A stretch of DNA of 64,000 bases, from NCBI RefSeq assembly GCF_004216695.1, contig NZ_SGXC01000001.1, positions 1,488,001-1,552,000 on the forward strand, in the 5' to 3' direction. Under the pieces are notes generated by a model. The model saw only the letters and a program-made list of their open reading frames with translations, was not told the origin of the DNA and did not search any database. Source of the DNA: Pigmentiphaga kullae (GTDB lineage Bacteria > Pseudomonadota > Gammaproteobacteria > Burkholderiales > Burkholderiaceae_B). The position numbers and the translations under genes are program-made. This document shows, one piece after another, positions 33,400 to 43,281 of this stretch (its first letter is position 1; each line of letters starts with the position of its first letter).

Positions 33400-34614
33400 T
33401 TAGCGCACGAGCTGGTTGATTTCGATAATGGGCATCAGCACCGCCAGCACGATCAGCAGCACGAAGCCGCCCATCAGCAGGATCATCAGCGGTTCGAGCA
33501 GTGCCGTCAACGCCATGGCGCGCCGCTCGACCTCGCGCGACAGCGTCTGGGCCGCGCGTTCGAGCAGCTCGGGCAGGGTGCCGGTCTTCTCGCCGCTGGC
33601 GGTCAGGTGCACCAGCAGGGGCGGAAAGGTCTTCTGCACCTGCAAGGCCGACGCCAGCGACACGCCTTCGCGCACGCGCGAGGTGGCATCGTCCACGCTG
33701 ACCCGCAGGCGGTCGTTGCCCAGCGTCTGGCGCGACGCATCCAGCGCCCGCAGCAGCGGCACGCCGCTGCCGGTCAGGATGGCCAGGGTGGAGGCGAAGC
33801 GGGCGGCATCCAGGCCCAGGATGAAGCGGCCGGCAAGCGGCATCTTCAGCAGCCGGGAATGCCAGGCCAGCCGCGTGGCGGGCGCGCGCAGCATCATGCG
33901 CCAGCCGGTCAGCGCGGCGGCAAGGACCAGGGCGACCAGCCACCCCCAACTGCGCACGAAGTCGCTCAGGGCCAGCATGACGCGGGTCAGCATGGGCAGT
34001 TCCTGGCGCGCCTGCGAAAAGGCACTGACTACCTGGGGCACGACGTAGCCCAGCAGGAAGATGACGATGCCGACCGAGACCAGGGCGACCACCGCGGGAT
34101 AGATGAAGGCGGTCAGGACCTTGATGCGCAGGGCGTTGCGTTCCTCGATGTAGTCGGCCAGCTTTTCCATGACGTGCGCCAGGTCGCCGGACTCCTCACC
34201 CGCCGCCACCAGCGCGCGGTAGATCTCGGGAAAGTCGCGCGGCCGCGTCGCCAGCGCGTCGGCCAGCCGGTGTCCGGCCCGCACGTCGGCGCGCACGGCG
34301 GACAGGACCTCCGAGACGTGCTTTTTCTCGGACTGCTCGGCCGTTGCCGTCAGCGCCGCGTCCAGCGGCAGGCGGGCCGCCAGCAGGCTGGCCAGTTGCC
34401 GCGTGGCCCAGGCCAGTTCCGAGTCGGACATGCGCGCGCTGAACCAGCCGCGGTTCCCGCCGCTGCTGCGCTGGGCGCCGGCTTCCTCCACCGCGAGCGG
34501 CGTCAGTCCGCGCGCCCGCAACTGGGCGCGCGCCGCGCGCGGGCTGTCCGCGTCGATCAGTCCGCGATCGAGCTTGCCCAGTGCGTCGGCGGCTTCGAAG
34601 CGATACGAAGGCAT
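33400..34614 (-). CDS. gspF: Type II secretion inner-membrane platform protein GspF
   Basis: Polytopic inner-membrane protein of 404 residues. Two cytoplasmic GspF domains (about 70-190 and 273-396) hold the repeated patterns LASLLAARLPLDAAL and LAILTGSGVPLLRAL; three membrane segments lie near 170-192, 222-240 and 375-397. The N-terminal MPSYRFEAADALGKLDRGLI is the family start. It links the GspE ATPase to the pseudopilus. It is the last gene of the gspG-to-gspF run, 14 bp after gspE. Confidence 0.96.
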   Translation of the reverse strand: MPSYRFEAADALGKLDRGLIDADSPRAARAQLRARGLTPLAVEEAGAQRSSGGNRGWFSARMSDSELAWATRQLASLLAARLPLDAALTATAEQSEKKHVSEVLSAVRADVRAGHRLADALATRPRDFPEIYRALVAAGEESGDLAHVMEKLADYIEERNALRIKVLTAFIYPAVVALVSVGIVIFLLGYVVPQVVSAFSQARQELPMLTRVMLALSDFVRSWGWLVALVLAAALTGWRMMLRAPATRLAWHSRLLKMPLAGRFILGLDAARFASTLAILTGSGVPLLRALDASRQTLGNDRLRVSVDDATSRVREGVSLASALQVQKTFPPLLVHLTASGEKTGTLPELLERAAQTLSREVERRAMALTALLEPLMILLMGGFVLLIVLAVLMPIIEINQLVR

Positions 34615-34628
34615 GTCAGCCTTTCCTC

Positions 34629-36053
34629 CTACACATCCCGTGTCACCCGCACGACTTCCTCGGGGGAGGTCGTGCCGGAGTCGATCCAGCGGTCGCCGTC
34701 CTGCCGCATGGTGCGCATGCCCGCCGCCTGCGCGGCATTGCGCAGTTCCTGCTCGCCCGCGCCTTCATGGATCAGTTGCCGCTGCGCGTCGTCCACGGTG
34801 TAGAGCTCGTGGATGCCGGTGCGGCCGACGTAGCCGGTATGGCTGCACGTGGCGCAGCCCACCGGCCGGTACACGGTGCGGCCGTCCGGCTCGGTGTGCG
34901 CTTCCTTGCAGTCGGGACACAGGCGCCGGACGAGGCGCTGCGCCAGCACGCCCAGCAGCGAGGACGACAGCAGGAAGGGTTCCACCCCCATGTCGGTCAG
35001 GCGCGTCACCGCCGACACGGAGTCGTTGGTGTGCAGCGTGGCCAGCACCAGATGGCCGGTCAGCGAGGCCTGCACCGCGATCTGCGCGGTTTCCAGATCG
35101 CGGATTTCGCCGATCATGATCACGTCCGGATCCTGGCGCAGGATGGCGCGCAGCGCGAGCGCGAAGCTCATGCTGATCTTGGCGTTGACCTGGGTCTGGC
35201 TGATGCCGGGCAGGTCGTATTCGATCGGGTCTTCCACCGTCAGGATGTTGGTGGTGGAGGCATCGAGCCGGCCCAGCGCGGCGTATAGCGTGGTGGTCTT
35301 GCCGCTGCCGGTGGGGCCGGTGACCAGGACGATGCCGTGGGGCTGGTGGATGAGCCGGTCCAGCTGCTTGAGCAGCCCGGCGTCCATGCCCAGGCGCGAC
35401 AGTTCGAGCCGGCCCGCCTCCTTGTCCAGCAGGCGCAGCACCGCGCGTTCGCCGTGGCCCGTGGGCAGCGTGGACACCCGCACGTCGATGGGGCGGCCGC
35501 CCACGCGCAGCGCGATGCGGCCGTCCTGCGGCAGGCGCTTCTCCGAGATGTCGAGGTTGGCCATGATCTTGATGCGCGAGATCAGCGCCGCGTGCAGCGC
35601 CTTGCGCGGGCTGACCACGTCGCGCAGCGTCCCGTCCACCCGGTAGCGCACCACCGAGTGGGTCTCGAAGGGCTCGATGTGGATGTCGCTTGCCCCGTCG
35701 CGCGCGGCCTGGGTGAACAGCGCGTTGATCATCCGGATGACGGGCGCGTCGTCCTGCGTCTCGAGCAGGTCTTCCACTTCGGGAATGTCCTGCATCAGGC
35801 GCGCCAGGTCGATCTCGTTCTCGGCCGCGCCCACCACCGCTGCGGCATCCCCGGTGTCGGCGTAGGCCGCGGTCAGGCGGGTCTCCAGTTCGGCGTCGGA
35901 GATCCGCGCGATGCGCACCGCGCCGTGGCGGCGCTGGACCTCGGCTATGGCCCAGGCCGGCGTGCGGGGGCTGACCGTCAGCAGGTTGCCGTCGGGCCGC
36001 ATGCTGAGCAGTGCCCGCTGGGCGCGGGCCCACGAATAAGGCAGCGGGTTCAT
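34629..36053 (-). CDS. gspE: Type II secretion ATPase GspE
   Basis: Cytoplasmic ATPase of 474 residues that drives pseudopilus assembly. Walker A is [15 protein letters not shown], the Asp and His boxes are in [17 protein letters not shown] and [15 protein letters not shown], and Walker B is in [13 protein letters not shown] four-Cys zinc module (CPDC about 20 residues before CATC) is intact, as in true GspE proteins. The N-terminal domain that binds GspL is short. The ATG at 36053 overlaps the gspD stop by 4 bp. Confidence 0.96.
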   Translation of the reverse strand: MNPLPYSWARAQRALLSMRPDGNLLTVSPRTPAWAIAEVQRRHGAVRIARISDAELETRLTAAYADTGDAAAVVGAAENEIDLARLMQDIPEVEDLLETQDDAPVIRMINALFTQAARDGASDIHIEPFETHSVVRYRVDGTLRDVVSPRKALHAALISRIKIMANLDISEKRLPQDGRIALRVGGRPIDVRVSTLPTGHGERAVLRLLDKEAGRLELSRLGMDAGLLKQLDRLIHQPHGIVLVTGPTGSGKTTTLYAALGRLDASTTNILTVEDPIEYDLPGISQTQVNAKISMSFALALRAILRQDPDVIMIGEIRDLETAQIAVQASLTGHLVLATLHTNDSVSAVTRLTDMGVEPFLLSSSLLGVLAQRLVRRLCPDCKEAHTEPDGRTVYRPVGCATCSHTGYVGRTGIHELYTVDDAQRQLIHEGAGEQELRNAAQAAGMRTMRQDGDRWIDSGTTSPEEVVRVTRDV

Positions 36054-38554
36054 GGCCGCGTCACGATCTCGGCGGCGTAGCCCAGGTCACGCAGGGCCGC
36101 CAGGGTGGTGTCCACCGTGACGCGGTCGCGCGCCACGCGCATGCGCACGTCCCAGCGCTGCGCGTCGTCGTGGACCACGTAGGCGCTCATGCCGGAGTCC
36201 GCGATCCGGCGCGCGGCAAGCTGGGCTTCGCTTTCGGACGGCGCGCCGAACACCTGGAGAACGATGGTCGGGTCGGTCGATTGCAGCGCCGAGACGTCGC
36301 GCGGGATGGTCGTGGGCGGCACGTGGCCGGCGCCGGCGGGACCGCTCTGCACGGGGTCGCCCACGCCGGGCACGCGCGGCGGCAGCTGGGGCGCCTGCAT
36401 GTCGGGCAGCAGCCAGTGCGAGCCGGGCTGCGCCTGGGCCTGCTGGGCGCGCATGTATTCGTAGCGGTCGATCATCAGGCTGCTTTGCGAACCGCCCTCG
36501 CGCACCACGTAAGGACGCAGGAACACCATGAGGTTGGTCTTGGTGCGCTTGCGGTTGTCGTAGCGGAACAGGTTGCCCAGTACGGGAATGTCGCCCAGCC
36601 CCGGCACTTTCTCGACGCTGCCGGTGACCTGGTCCTGGATCAGGCCGCCGATGACGATGATCTGGCCGTCGTCCACCAGCACGTTGGACTCGATGGCGCG
36701 CTTGTTGGTGATGATGCCCGCGCTGTTGGACTTGCTCTCGTCGACGCTGCTGACTTCCTGGTAGATGGTCATCTTGACCGTGCCGCCCTCGGACACCTGC
36801 GGCTTGACCTTCAGCGTCAGGCCCACGTCCTTGCGCTCGATGGTCTGGAACGGGCTGACGGTGGAGGTGCTGCCGGTCTGCGCGTACTGGCCGGTGATGA
36901 AGGGGACGTTCTGGCCGATGATGATGCTGGCCTGTTCGTTGTCCAGGGTCAGCAGGTTGGGCGTCGACAGGATGTTGCCGCCGGCCTGCGTTTCCAGGGC
37001 GCGGGCCAGGAAGCCCAGGTTGGTGACCTGGCCGATGCCCGGGATGTTGACCGAGCCCTTGGCGATGCCGATGCTCAGGCCCTTGCCGATGGAGCCGATG
37101 TTCTGCGCCGCCCCGATGATGTTCGAGCCCGTGCCGCCGAAGCTGGTGCCGCCGACCACGGCGGTGCCGTTGCCCGCGTTCAGGTTGCCCAGCCCGGTCA
37201 GCCACTGGATGCCGAATTCGGCGGCGGTCTCGGCCGAGACTTCGACGATCAGGCTTTCGACGAAGATCTGCGCGCGGCGCACGTCGAGCTGGTCGATGAT
37301 CTCGCGCAGGCTGCGGTAGAGCGGCTCGGGCGCGGTGATGATCAGCGTGTTGGTGGTGGCGTCGGCCTGCACCGTCGCGCCGCCCCCGGTGAACACGGTC
37401 GAGCCGGCCTGCGTGGTGCCGCCGCCCAGCGCGCCGGAACCTCCCAGCCCCGTCGTGCCGCCCAGGGCGCCGGAGGTGCTGGACGTATTGGAGTTATTGC
37501 TCAGGGACGAGGTGCTGTTGCCCGACAGGCCGGTCGAGCCGCCCAGTCCGGTGCCCAGCCCGCCGCTCATCCCGCCGCCCAGGCTGCCGGTGCCGCCCAT
37601 CGTGCCGGTGCCCGACTGCCCGGTCAGCACGCCGCGCAGCACCTCGGCCAGCTTGACCGCCTCGGCGTTGCGCAGGTAGACCACGTGCATGTTCGTGGCG
37701 CGGGCCGCGGGGTTGTCGAGCTTGGCGATCAGGTCGCGCGCAAGCTTGTTGCGCGCCGGGCTGCTGGCGCGCAGCAGGACGCTGTTGGTGCGCGGGTCGG
37801 CCACCGCGGTGATCCGCTGCGTGGCGTCGCCGCCGGTGCCCGGGTCGAGCAGCTTGGTGACCAGCGCGGCGACGTCGGTGGCGATGCCGTACTTGATCTC
37901 GATCAGGTCGGTGGCGATGGCCGAGGGCGTATCGACGCTGGCGATGACGTTGGCGATGCGCTTGAGGTTGTCGGCGTAGTCGGTGATGACCAGCGTGTTG
38001 TTGCCCGGGTAGGCGTTGATCGGGTTGTTCGGCGCGATCATGGGCCGCAGCACGGGCACCAGGTTGGTCGCGCTTTCGTAGTTCAGCTTGAACACCTGGG
38101 TGACGAGCTGGCCGCTGTTGGCGCCGGCGCCGCTGGTGACCGGGCTGCCCTGCAGCTTGGCGTCGGCCTCGGGGACCACCTTGCTGACGCCATCCACTTC
38201 GACCACCGCGAAGCCCTGCATGCGTAGCGCGCCCAGCAGCATGCGATAGGCCGTGTCGCGGTTGACCGGGTTCTCGGAGACAAGCGTGAGCTGGCCCTTC
38301 ACGCGGGGGTCGACCAGGAAGGTCTTGCCGGTGAACTGCCCCAGCGCGCGCACCACCGCTTCGAGCTCGGTGTTGACGAAGTTGAGCACCACGCCGTCGG
38401 CCGCCGAGGCATTGGCGCCGGCGGCGGCCGCCGCCGCTGCGGCCGGCGGTACGGCCAGCGCCAGCAGGGCCGAGGAGACCGCCACGGCCAGCGTCCGGGC
38501 GAAGGGCGCCGGAGCGGGTCGGTTGCGGAAAGGGGCTAGGTTGAGCATGGGCAT
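36050..38554 (-). CDS. gspD: Type II secretion secretin GspD
   Basis: Outer-membrane channel subunit of 834 residues. A signal peptide is followed by N0 ([20 protein letters not shown]) and N1-N3 domains, then the secretin core with LNILSTP-like [21 protein letters not shown] and the final [20 protein letters not shown]. Between residues ~312 and 390 is a long Gly/Ser/Thr/Asn-rich insert within the N3 region. About 130 residues follow the secretin core, ending in a predicted globular piece ([24 protein letters not shown]-like). The ATG at 38554 is used; one at 38548 is also possible. Confidence 0.94.
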   Translation of the reverse strand: MPMLNLAPFRNRPAPAPFARTLAVAVSSALLALAVPPAAAAAAAAGANASAADGVVLNFVNTELEAVVRALGQFTGKTFLVDPRVKGQLTLVSENPVNRDTAYRMLLGALRMQGFAVVEVDGVSKVVPEADAKLQGSPVTSGAGANSGQLVTQVFKLNYESATNLVPVLRPMIAPNNPINAYPGNNTLVITDYADNLKRIANVIASVDTPSAIATDLIEIKYGIATDVAALVTKLLDPGTGGDATQRITAVADPRTNSVLLRASSPARNKLARDLIAKLDNPAARATNMHVVYLRNAEAVKLAEVLRGVLTGQSGTGTMGGTGSLGGGMSGGLGTGLGGSTGLSGNSTSSLSNNSNTSSTSGALGGTTGLGGSGALGGGTTQAGSTVFTGGGATVQADATTNTLIITAPEPLYRSLREIIDQLDVRRAQIFVESLIVEVSAETAAEFGIQWLTGLGNLNAGNGTAVVGGTSFGGTGSNIIGAAQNIGSIGKGLSIGIAKGSVNIPGIGQVTNLGFLARALETQAGGNILSTPNLLTLDNEQASIIIGQNVPFITGQYAQTGSTSTVSPFQTIERKDVGLTLKVKPQVSEGGTVKMTIYQEVSSVDESKSNSAGIITNKRAIESNVLVDDGQIIVIGGLIQDQVTGSVEKVPGLGDIPVLGNLFRYDNRKRTKTNLMVFLRPYVVREGGSQSSLMIDRYEYMRAQQAQAQPGSHWLLPDMQAPQLPPRVPGVGDPVQSGPAGAGHVPPTTIPRDVSALQSTDPTIVLQVFGAPSESEAQLAARRIADSGMSAYVVHDDAQRWDVRMRVARDRVTVDTTLAALRDLGYAAEIVTRP

Positions 38555-38558
38555 GATG

Positions 38559-39302
38559 TTAGCGGCCGATTTGCAGGATGGAGTCGTCGCCCGAGCGGCG
38601 GCCCAGCGCCGATAGCGTGCTTTGCAGCGCGGCGCGGGCCTCGGGCGAGGCATTGGGGGCGGGGCGGGCGACCCCTTTGAAACTGAAGCCGGTGCGCGCG
38701 GTCCAGCGTCCGGTTCCTTCCATGGTCAGGGGGCCGGACAGCGTGGACAGCGCGAGCGCGACGGCGCTGCCGGCTTCGCCGGTCAGGCGCGCGCGGTAGT
38801 GGCCGATGGGCCGCAGCAGCGACAGCGCGGTGCCGGCGTCGCTCCATTCCGCGTCCAGCAGCTCGCCGGGCGGAATGCCGCCGTTGAGCCGCAGGGACGG
38901 CCACTTGAGCCGCAGGTCGCCGGCGGGGCGCAGGGTGTTGAAGGGCGCGCCCAGTTGCGCCAGCGTCGAGGCGGGCAGCTTCAGGGTGCGGCCCGACAGC
39001 AGGAAGCCGTTGGTCTGCAGGCGCAGGCCCAGCGGGCCGTCCAGCCAGGGATGGCGGATCTCGACCAGCGGGCCGCCGTCCCATTTCGTCCGCCATTCGA
39101 CGGGGGTGGGCAGGGTGCTGCGCGCCTCGGGGAAGCCGAGCGCGATCAGCGCGTTGCCGCGCCAGAGGGTGCCGGAGGCGTCGACCACCGCCACCGGCCA
39201 CTGGGCCGGCAGGATCGCGATCAGCCACCGGGCCGGCAGTACCGCCAGGGCGGCGGCCAGGGCCACCAGCGCGCACAGGAGGATCTTGGACCAGGTACGC
39301 AT
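38559..39302 (-). CDS. gspN: Type II secretion protein GspN
   Basis: Inner-membrane-anchored protein of 247 residues with one N-terminal membrane segment (ILLCALVALAAALAVLPARWL) and a periplasmic beta-rich body (WPVAVVDASGTLWRGNALIAL). GspN is an accessory part of the secretion system and is absent from many species. The ATG at 39302 shares one base with the gspM stop, and gspD starts 4 bp after its stop, so it is tightly fitted into the operon. Confidence 0.9.
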   Translation of the reverse strand: MRTWSKILLCALVALAAALAVLPARWLIAILPAQWPVAVVDASGTLWRGNALIALGFPEARSTLPTPVEWRTKWDGGPLVEIRHPWLDGPLGLRLQTNGFLLSGRTLKLPASTLAQLGAPFNTLRPAGDLRLKWPSLRLNGGIPPGELLDAEWSDAGTALSLLRPIGHYRARLTGEAGSAVALALSTLSGPLTMEGTGRWTARTGFSFKGVARPAPNASPEARAALQSTLSALGRRSGDDSILQIGR

Positions 39303-39883
39303 CAGCGGCCCTGCCCGGTCGTGGCCGGCGTGAACACCAGGACGCCCGAGGCCTTGCCCGTCAGCAGGCGGCCGTTGTCGTCCGTGGGTCGTTCGAGATC
39401 GGCTTGCGCCAGTTGCAGGCGGGTGCGGCCGGGCACCGAGGCCAGCCATTGCATCAGGCCGGCGGCCTGCACCTGGTCGACGGTGACCTGCCAGGCCTCG
39501 CCGGTGGTGCCCGCCGGGGCGTCGGCGGGCTCGACCTCGGCGGCGATGCCGGCGCGCTCCAGGCTCTGCGCCAGGGCCTGGCGGGTTTCGTCGGCCGTCA
39601 TCCGGCCGCTGGTCACGCGTTGCAGGCTGCGAGCTTCGGCAGTCAGCGCGTCGACGCGGGCCGCCTGCGTGCGCAGCAGCGGCAGTTGCGTTTCCAGGCG
39701 GCTGGCACGGGTCCAGGCGGGTTCGACGAACAGCAGGTACACCAGGGCGATGCCGGCCACCGCGCCGGCGATGCCCAGCAGGCGGCGCTCGCGCGGCGCG
39801 AGCCGGGCCCAGCGCCGCCCGGCGTCTTCGCCGAACCGGGTGAACGCCGGCGGCATGGAAAGCTTGAAAGCGGGGAGATTCAT
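39302..39883 (-). CDS. gspM: Type II secretion protein GspM
   Basis: Bitopic inner-membrane protein of 193 residues: short cytoplasmic N-terminus, one membrane segment (LLGIAGAVAGIALVYLLFVEP, residues ~35-55), a coiled-coil-like stretch rich in Arg, Leu and Ala, and a small periplasmic ferredoxin-like domain. It partners with GspL. The ATG at 39883 overlaps the gspL stop in ATGA. Confidence 0.92.
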   Translation of the reverse strand: MNLPAFKLSMPPAFTRFGEDAGRRWARLAPRERRLLGIAGAVAGIALVYLLFVEPAWTRASRLETQLPLLRTQAARVDALTAEARSLQRVTSGRMTADETRQALAQSLERAGIAAEVEPADAPAGTTGEAWQVTVDQVQAAGLMQWLASVPGRTRLQLAQADLERPTDDNGRLLTGKASGVLVFTPATTGQGR

Positions 39884-41277
39884 CGTCGCGGATTGTCCTG
39901 TTGAATACGCACGCCGCCGCCCTGGGACGCCGGGCGCGCGCCCCCGTCCTGGCCTGCGCTGGCGGCGGAGCGGATGGTCCAGACTCCGTCGTCGTGCGTG
40001 ACGTGCAGGCCCAGGCCCTCGGCGCGCTGCATGATGGCCGGATCGATTTCCATCCGGCTGGCCGCCGGTGCCGGGGTGGGCGCGGGGGCCGCGGCCTGTT
40101 CCCGGCGCGGCGCGAAGCGCCGCAGGCCGCGCGTGGCCTGTTGCTGCGGCGCCGGTGCCGGCGCGGCGCCGGCCTTGGCGACCATGCCTATGCCGTCGTC
40201 CACCAGTTCCAGCTTCAGTTCGCCCTGGGCGTAGCGCAGCGCGACGACGTTGTTGGTGGCGGCCGGCAGCAATTGCGTGGTGGCCAGCGCCAGCGGCAGG
40301 AAATCGGACGAACCGAATTCGCCGCCCGCGGCCCGCAGCGCGTCGCGCCGCTGTTCGGCCTGGCGCAGCGGGTCCAGCACGACGGGAATGTCCGGGAACG
40401 CCGTCTTGACCTGGGTGGCCATGCGCTGGCGCAGCGCGACTTCCTCGCGGCCCAGTTGCCAGGCGTGGACGTTCAGGCCCAGCAGCCAGACGGCGGCCGC
40501 GCCCGCCGCCCAGGCGGCCGGCTGGCGCCATGGCGAACGGCCGGAGCGGTGGGGTTGCAGGTCGGCCAGCGCCAGCGACCAGCCCGGCAGCACACCCTGC
40601 CAGCGCGCCGCGGCGGGCAGCGCGCGCCGTTCGGTGCCCGTCAGCTCGGGCCAGCCCGCGGGCTGCGGGTCGATCCAGCCGACGGCGCCGGGCGCATCCT
40701 GTTCGAGCGTCGGCAGCAGCGCCGCCACCGCCGGATCGGCATCGGTGGTGGCGAAGGGGTCGATGGCCCAGACCTGGCCGGTCTGGGCGCCGGTGCGCAC
40801 CACCACGTGGTCGTCGCGCACCAGCACGGTCCATCCGGTGTCGGTCAGCGGCAGCGCCAGCGGGGCCGGCACCAGGGCGTCGGCGGGCAGGCCGCTGTCG
40901 GCCAGCAGCCGCAGGGCGCGCGCCAGGGGCTCGCGGGCCGCCCACGCCACGGCGACGGAACCGTCGCCGGCGCGGGCGCCGTGGGCGACGGCCAGGTTTT
41001 CGATGTCGCCCAGCAGCATGGGTTCGACCGCCCCCGCGACGGCCGCCTGCAGCCGATGCGTGGGCAGCGGCGGCACGGTGACGGTGGTCAGCACGCTGTC
41101 GGACGGGTGCAGGATGCCTTCGACGCGGCTGGTCGGCACGGCCGCGGCCAGTTCGGCCAGCGGCAGTTCGCCCGTCCGCTGGACGGCATGCTGCCGGTCG
41201 AGCAGCGCGAACGCCACCCGCGAGTCGGCATGCAGCATGGATAGGGCGGGCAGCTCTAGCCGCAACGTTGTCTTCAA
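39880..41277 (-). CDS. gspL: Type II secretion protein GspL (TTG start)
   Basis: Inner-membrane protein of 465 residues. The cytoplasmic part has the actin-like GspL fold that binds GspE (AVAGAVEPMLLGDIENLAVAH, then WAAREPLARALRLL), followed by one membrane segment (PAAWAAGAAAVWLLGLNVHAW) and a periplasmic domain with a Pro/Ala linker. No ATG lies near the expected start. TTG at 41277 overlaps the gspK stop as TTGA, matching the ATGA junctions elsewhere in the operon, and gives a natural N-terminus (KTTLRLELPAL). The first in-frame ATG, 13 codons later, would trim the domain. Confidence 0.9.
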   Translation of the reverse strand: MKTTLRLELPALSMLHADSRVAFALLDRQHAVQRTGELPLAELAAAVPTSRVEGILHPSDSVLTTVTVPPLPTHRLQAAVAGAVEPMLLGDIENLAVAHGARAGDGSVAVAWAAREPLARALRLLADSGLPADALVPAPLALPLTDTGWTVLVRDDHVVVRTGAQTGQVWAIDPFATTDADPAVAALLPTLEQDAPGAVGWIDPQPAGWPELTGTERRALPAAARWQGVLPGWSLALADLQPHRSGRSPWRQPAAWAAGAAAVWLLGLNVHAWQLGREEVALRQRMATQVKTAFPDIPVVLDPLRQAEQRRDALRAAGGEFGSSDFLPLALATTQLLPAATNNVVALRYAQGELKLELVDDGIGMVAKAGAAPAPAPQQQATRGLRRFAPRREQAAAPAPTPAPAASRMEIDPAIMQRAEGLGLHVTHDDGVWTIRSAASAGQDGGARPASQGGGVRIQQDNPRR

Positions 41278-42302
41278 TTGGTCTCCCTCTTCCAGACCAC
41301 GGTGGGTGAATTGGCATTGGCCCGCGAGACGAGCGCCTGCATTGTGACGGCTGCGCGCTCCAGCGTCACGGTGCCGGAAACCATGAACCACTTGCTGGCG
41401 GTGACGATCTGCGAGTCGCTGATAGTAATGTCAGGATTGGCCAGGCGGTTGCCGAAATCGGCGCGGTCGTTGAACCAGGTGCCGGCGTTGCGCTGTTCGG
41501 TCAGCGCGCGGGCCTGCGCCAGCGACAGTCCCGGCACCACCGCCGACAGCACTTCGGCGGGGGCGGTGTTGGCGTTGACCGCGGTGGTTTCGGGCAGCAC
41601 CGTGACGTAGGGGCGCAGGGCCTCGATCGTCTTCTCGTCCACGTCGGTGATGCCTTCCAGGTCGTCCACCGTCCGTATCATCGGAGCCGAGGGGCCGCGG
41701 CCTTGCGTGGCCGAGCCGTTCTGGCCGCCTCCCGCGCCGGTCCCGGTGTCGGTGCCGGTTCCTGTGCCGGTGTTCGTTCCGGTCCCCGTGCCGGTTTCCC
41801 CGGAGCTGCCGGGCACGGCCTGGGCGCTGGCGATCCGTACGGCGATCCGCGGCGCCAGGCTGCCGGGCAGTCCCAGCATCGAGCACAGCCGGTCCAGCGC
41901 CGCGATCTCGAGGGGCTGCGGCACGCCGGCCTTGGCCAGGTTGCGCAGGTTGTATTTGCCCTGTTCGTCCTCGATGCGGCCCGAGAACAAGGCCACCCGG
42001 TCGTCCCCGGGCCGGGTGATGCGGGTATCGGCCACGGGCGTGGCCCACAGCTCGCCCAGGCGCGTCGTGTTGTTGCGGCGGGCGTCCTCGCGCAGGACCA
42101 GCCGCGCCCAGTCCAGGCCGCCCAGCAGCAGCCAGCGGGCCTGGATGCGGGCCTGTTCGTTCTCGACGGCCCGCACCGACGCCGCCTGGCGCTGGAACAG
42201 GCCGGTCACGAGCACGGCCACGGCGGCCACGATCAGCAGCGCGCTGATCACCGCCATGCCGCGCTGCCGGCGCGCGGCGCGGGGATGCGGGCGCCGCGTC
42301 AT
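41274..42302 (-). CDS. gspK: Type II secretion minor pseudopilin GspK
   Basis: Minor pseudopilin of 342 residues at the pseudopilus tip. The basic leader RRQRG is followed by MAVISALLIVAAVAVLVTGL, with the GspK-type Met instead of Phe after the cleavage Gly. The large globular domain has EDEQGKYNLRNLAKAG and the AVNANTAPAEVLSAVVPGLS segment. Residues ~166-190 are a Gly-Thr repeat tract absent from ordinary GspK proteins. The ATG at 42302 overlaps the gspJ stop by 4 bp. Confidence 0.94.
   Translation of the reverse strand: MTRRPHPRAARRQRGMAVISALLIVAAVAVLVTGLFQRQAASVRAVENEQARIQARWLLLGGLDWARLVLREDARRNNTTRLGELWATPVADTRITRPGDDRVALFSGRIEDEQGKYNLRNLAKAGVPQPLEIAALDRLCSMLGLPGSLAPRIAVRIASAQAVPGSSGETGTGTGTNTGTGTGTDTGTGAGGGQNGSATQGRGPSAPMIRTVDDLEGITDVDEKTIEALRPYVTVLPETTAVNANTAPAEVLSAVVPGLSLAQARALTEQRNAGTWFNDRADFGNRLANPDITISDSQIVTASKWFMVSGTVTLERAAVTMQALVSRANANSPTVVWKRETN
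41735..41803 (-). repeat. Gly-Thr coding repeat tract inside gspK
   Basis: Two imperfect 24-bp units encode TGTGTGTN and TGTGTGTD, followed by part of a third (TGTGAGGG). They differ at a few third or second codon positions. The tract lies between two parts of the globular domain, so length changes in multiples of 3 should be tolerated. It is a likely site of slipped-strand length variation between strains. Confidence 0.75.
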
Positions 42303-42913
42303 TCGAGCACCACCACGCGGCGATAGCGTTCCACCCGTTCGCCGCTGCGGCGTTCGGCCGACAGCTCCAGGCCGGTGAAGGGAGTGCCGGTGGCGGGGAA
42401 CGGGGTGCTGATCCAGCCCTGGCCGGGCACCCAGGCGCGTATGGCGAAGCGCGTCACGCCCCCCAGGATCGCCGCGCCGCCGCCCGCGGCGGGCAGGGGG
42501 TAGAGGCGGGCGGCGGCGCCCGCCGCGCGGCGCAGCACCGTGCCGTCCAGGAACCAGACGACGCGCTGCCAGCCGGCCGGATCGGCGGCGTCGGCGCGGA
42601 TGATCTCCAGCGTGGCGGAGGCGTCGGGCGTTTCCTTGATCGTGATGCGCAGGCTTTGCGGCAGGCGAGCGCCGGTGGCCGTGGCGGTGCCGGTGTCCAG
42701 CAGCGCGTCCGGGGCGCGCATGGCCAGGTCGCGTTCCATCTGACCCAGCATGCGCGTGACGTTCTCGACCTCGTCGGCATCGCCCGCCAGCCGGCGCTGC
42801 AGGGCGCTGACGTTTTCCAGCCCGCGCCACGAGATGATGGCCACCACCGCCATCAGGGAGATGGCGACCAGCACCTCGATCAGCGTGAAGCCGGCCTGCG
42901 CGCGTCGGGTCAT
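42299..42913 (-). CDS. gspJ: Type II secretion minor pseudopilin GspJ
   Basis: Minor pseudopilin of 204 residues. The prepilin cleavage site is RRAQAG^FTLIEVLVAISLMA with Glu at +5. The C-terminal domain (RAWVPGQGWISTPFP, LELSAERRSGERVERYRRVVVLE) is that of GspJ. It forms the tip complex with GspI and GspK. The ATG at 42913 overlaps the gspI stop by 4 bp; longer frames have no leader. Confidence 0.93.
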   Translation of the reverse strand: MTRRAQAGFTLIEVLVAISLMAVVAIISWRGLENVSALQRRLAGDADEVENVTRMLGQMERDLAMRAPDALLDTGTATATGARLPQSLRITIKETPDASATLEIIRADAADPAGWQRVVWFLDGTVLRRAAGAAARLYPLPAAGGGAAILGGVTRFAIRAWVPGQGWISTPFPATGTPFTGLELSAERRSGERVERYRRVVVLE

Positions 42914-43281
42914 GGCAGCGCGCTCAGGAAGCCGTTGACCTGCGCCAGCACGCGGTCGGGATCGCCCTCGGGATGGACGCGGATCATCACCTGGCGGATG
43001 TTGGTGTTGTCGGAGTTGGTGAAGACCTGTTCGCACTGCATGGCCTGGCCGCCCTGGGGGCAGGCGACCAGTTGGCGGCCGGGGCTCGGCATGAGACGGG
43101 CCAGGCGCAGTTCGGCCAGCTGGTTCTCGGCCTCGACCAGCGCCAGCGACTTGGCGCGCAGCGCGGCATTGTTCTGCGCGATCAGGCCGACCGCCCGCAC
43201 CGAGGCGGCCAGCGCCACGCCCACGATGGCAAGGGCGACCAGCACTTCGACCAGGGTGAAGCCGGCGTCATTGGACCGCAT
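42910..43281 (-). CDS. gspI: Type II secretion minor pseudopilin GspI
   Basis: Minor pseudopilin of 123 residues. Leader MRSNDAG is cleaved before FTLVEVLVALAIVG. The short C-terminal domain (AENQLAELRLARLMPSPG, MIRVHPEGDPDRVLAQVNGF) fits the family. It starts the assembly of the pseudopilus tip. Its first 14 bp overlap the end of gspH and its stop overlaps the gspJ start. Confidence 0.93.
   Translation of the reverse strand: MRSNDAGFTLVEVLVALAIVGVALAASVRAVGLIAQNNAALRAKSLALVEAENQLAELRLARLMPSPGRQLVACPQGGQAMQCEQVFTNSDNTNIRQVMIRVHPEGDPDRVLAQVNGFLSALP

Noticed and set aside
36011-38227. 738-codon plus-strand open frame opposite gspD
   Set aside because: Val/Ala/Gly/His-rich antisense shadow of the secretin.
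41735-41803. Repeat tract considered as a CRISPR-like array
   Set aside because: The units are contiguous, in frame and coding Gly-Thr within gspK; there are no spacers.
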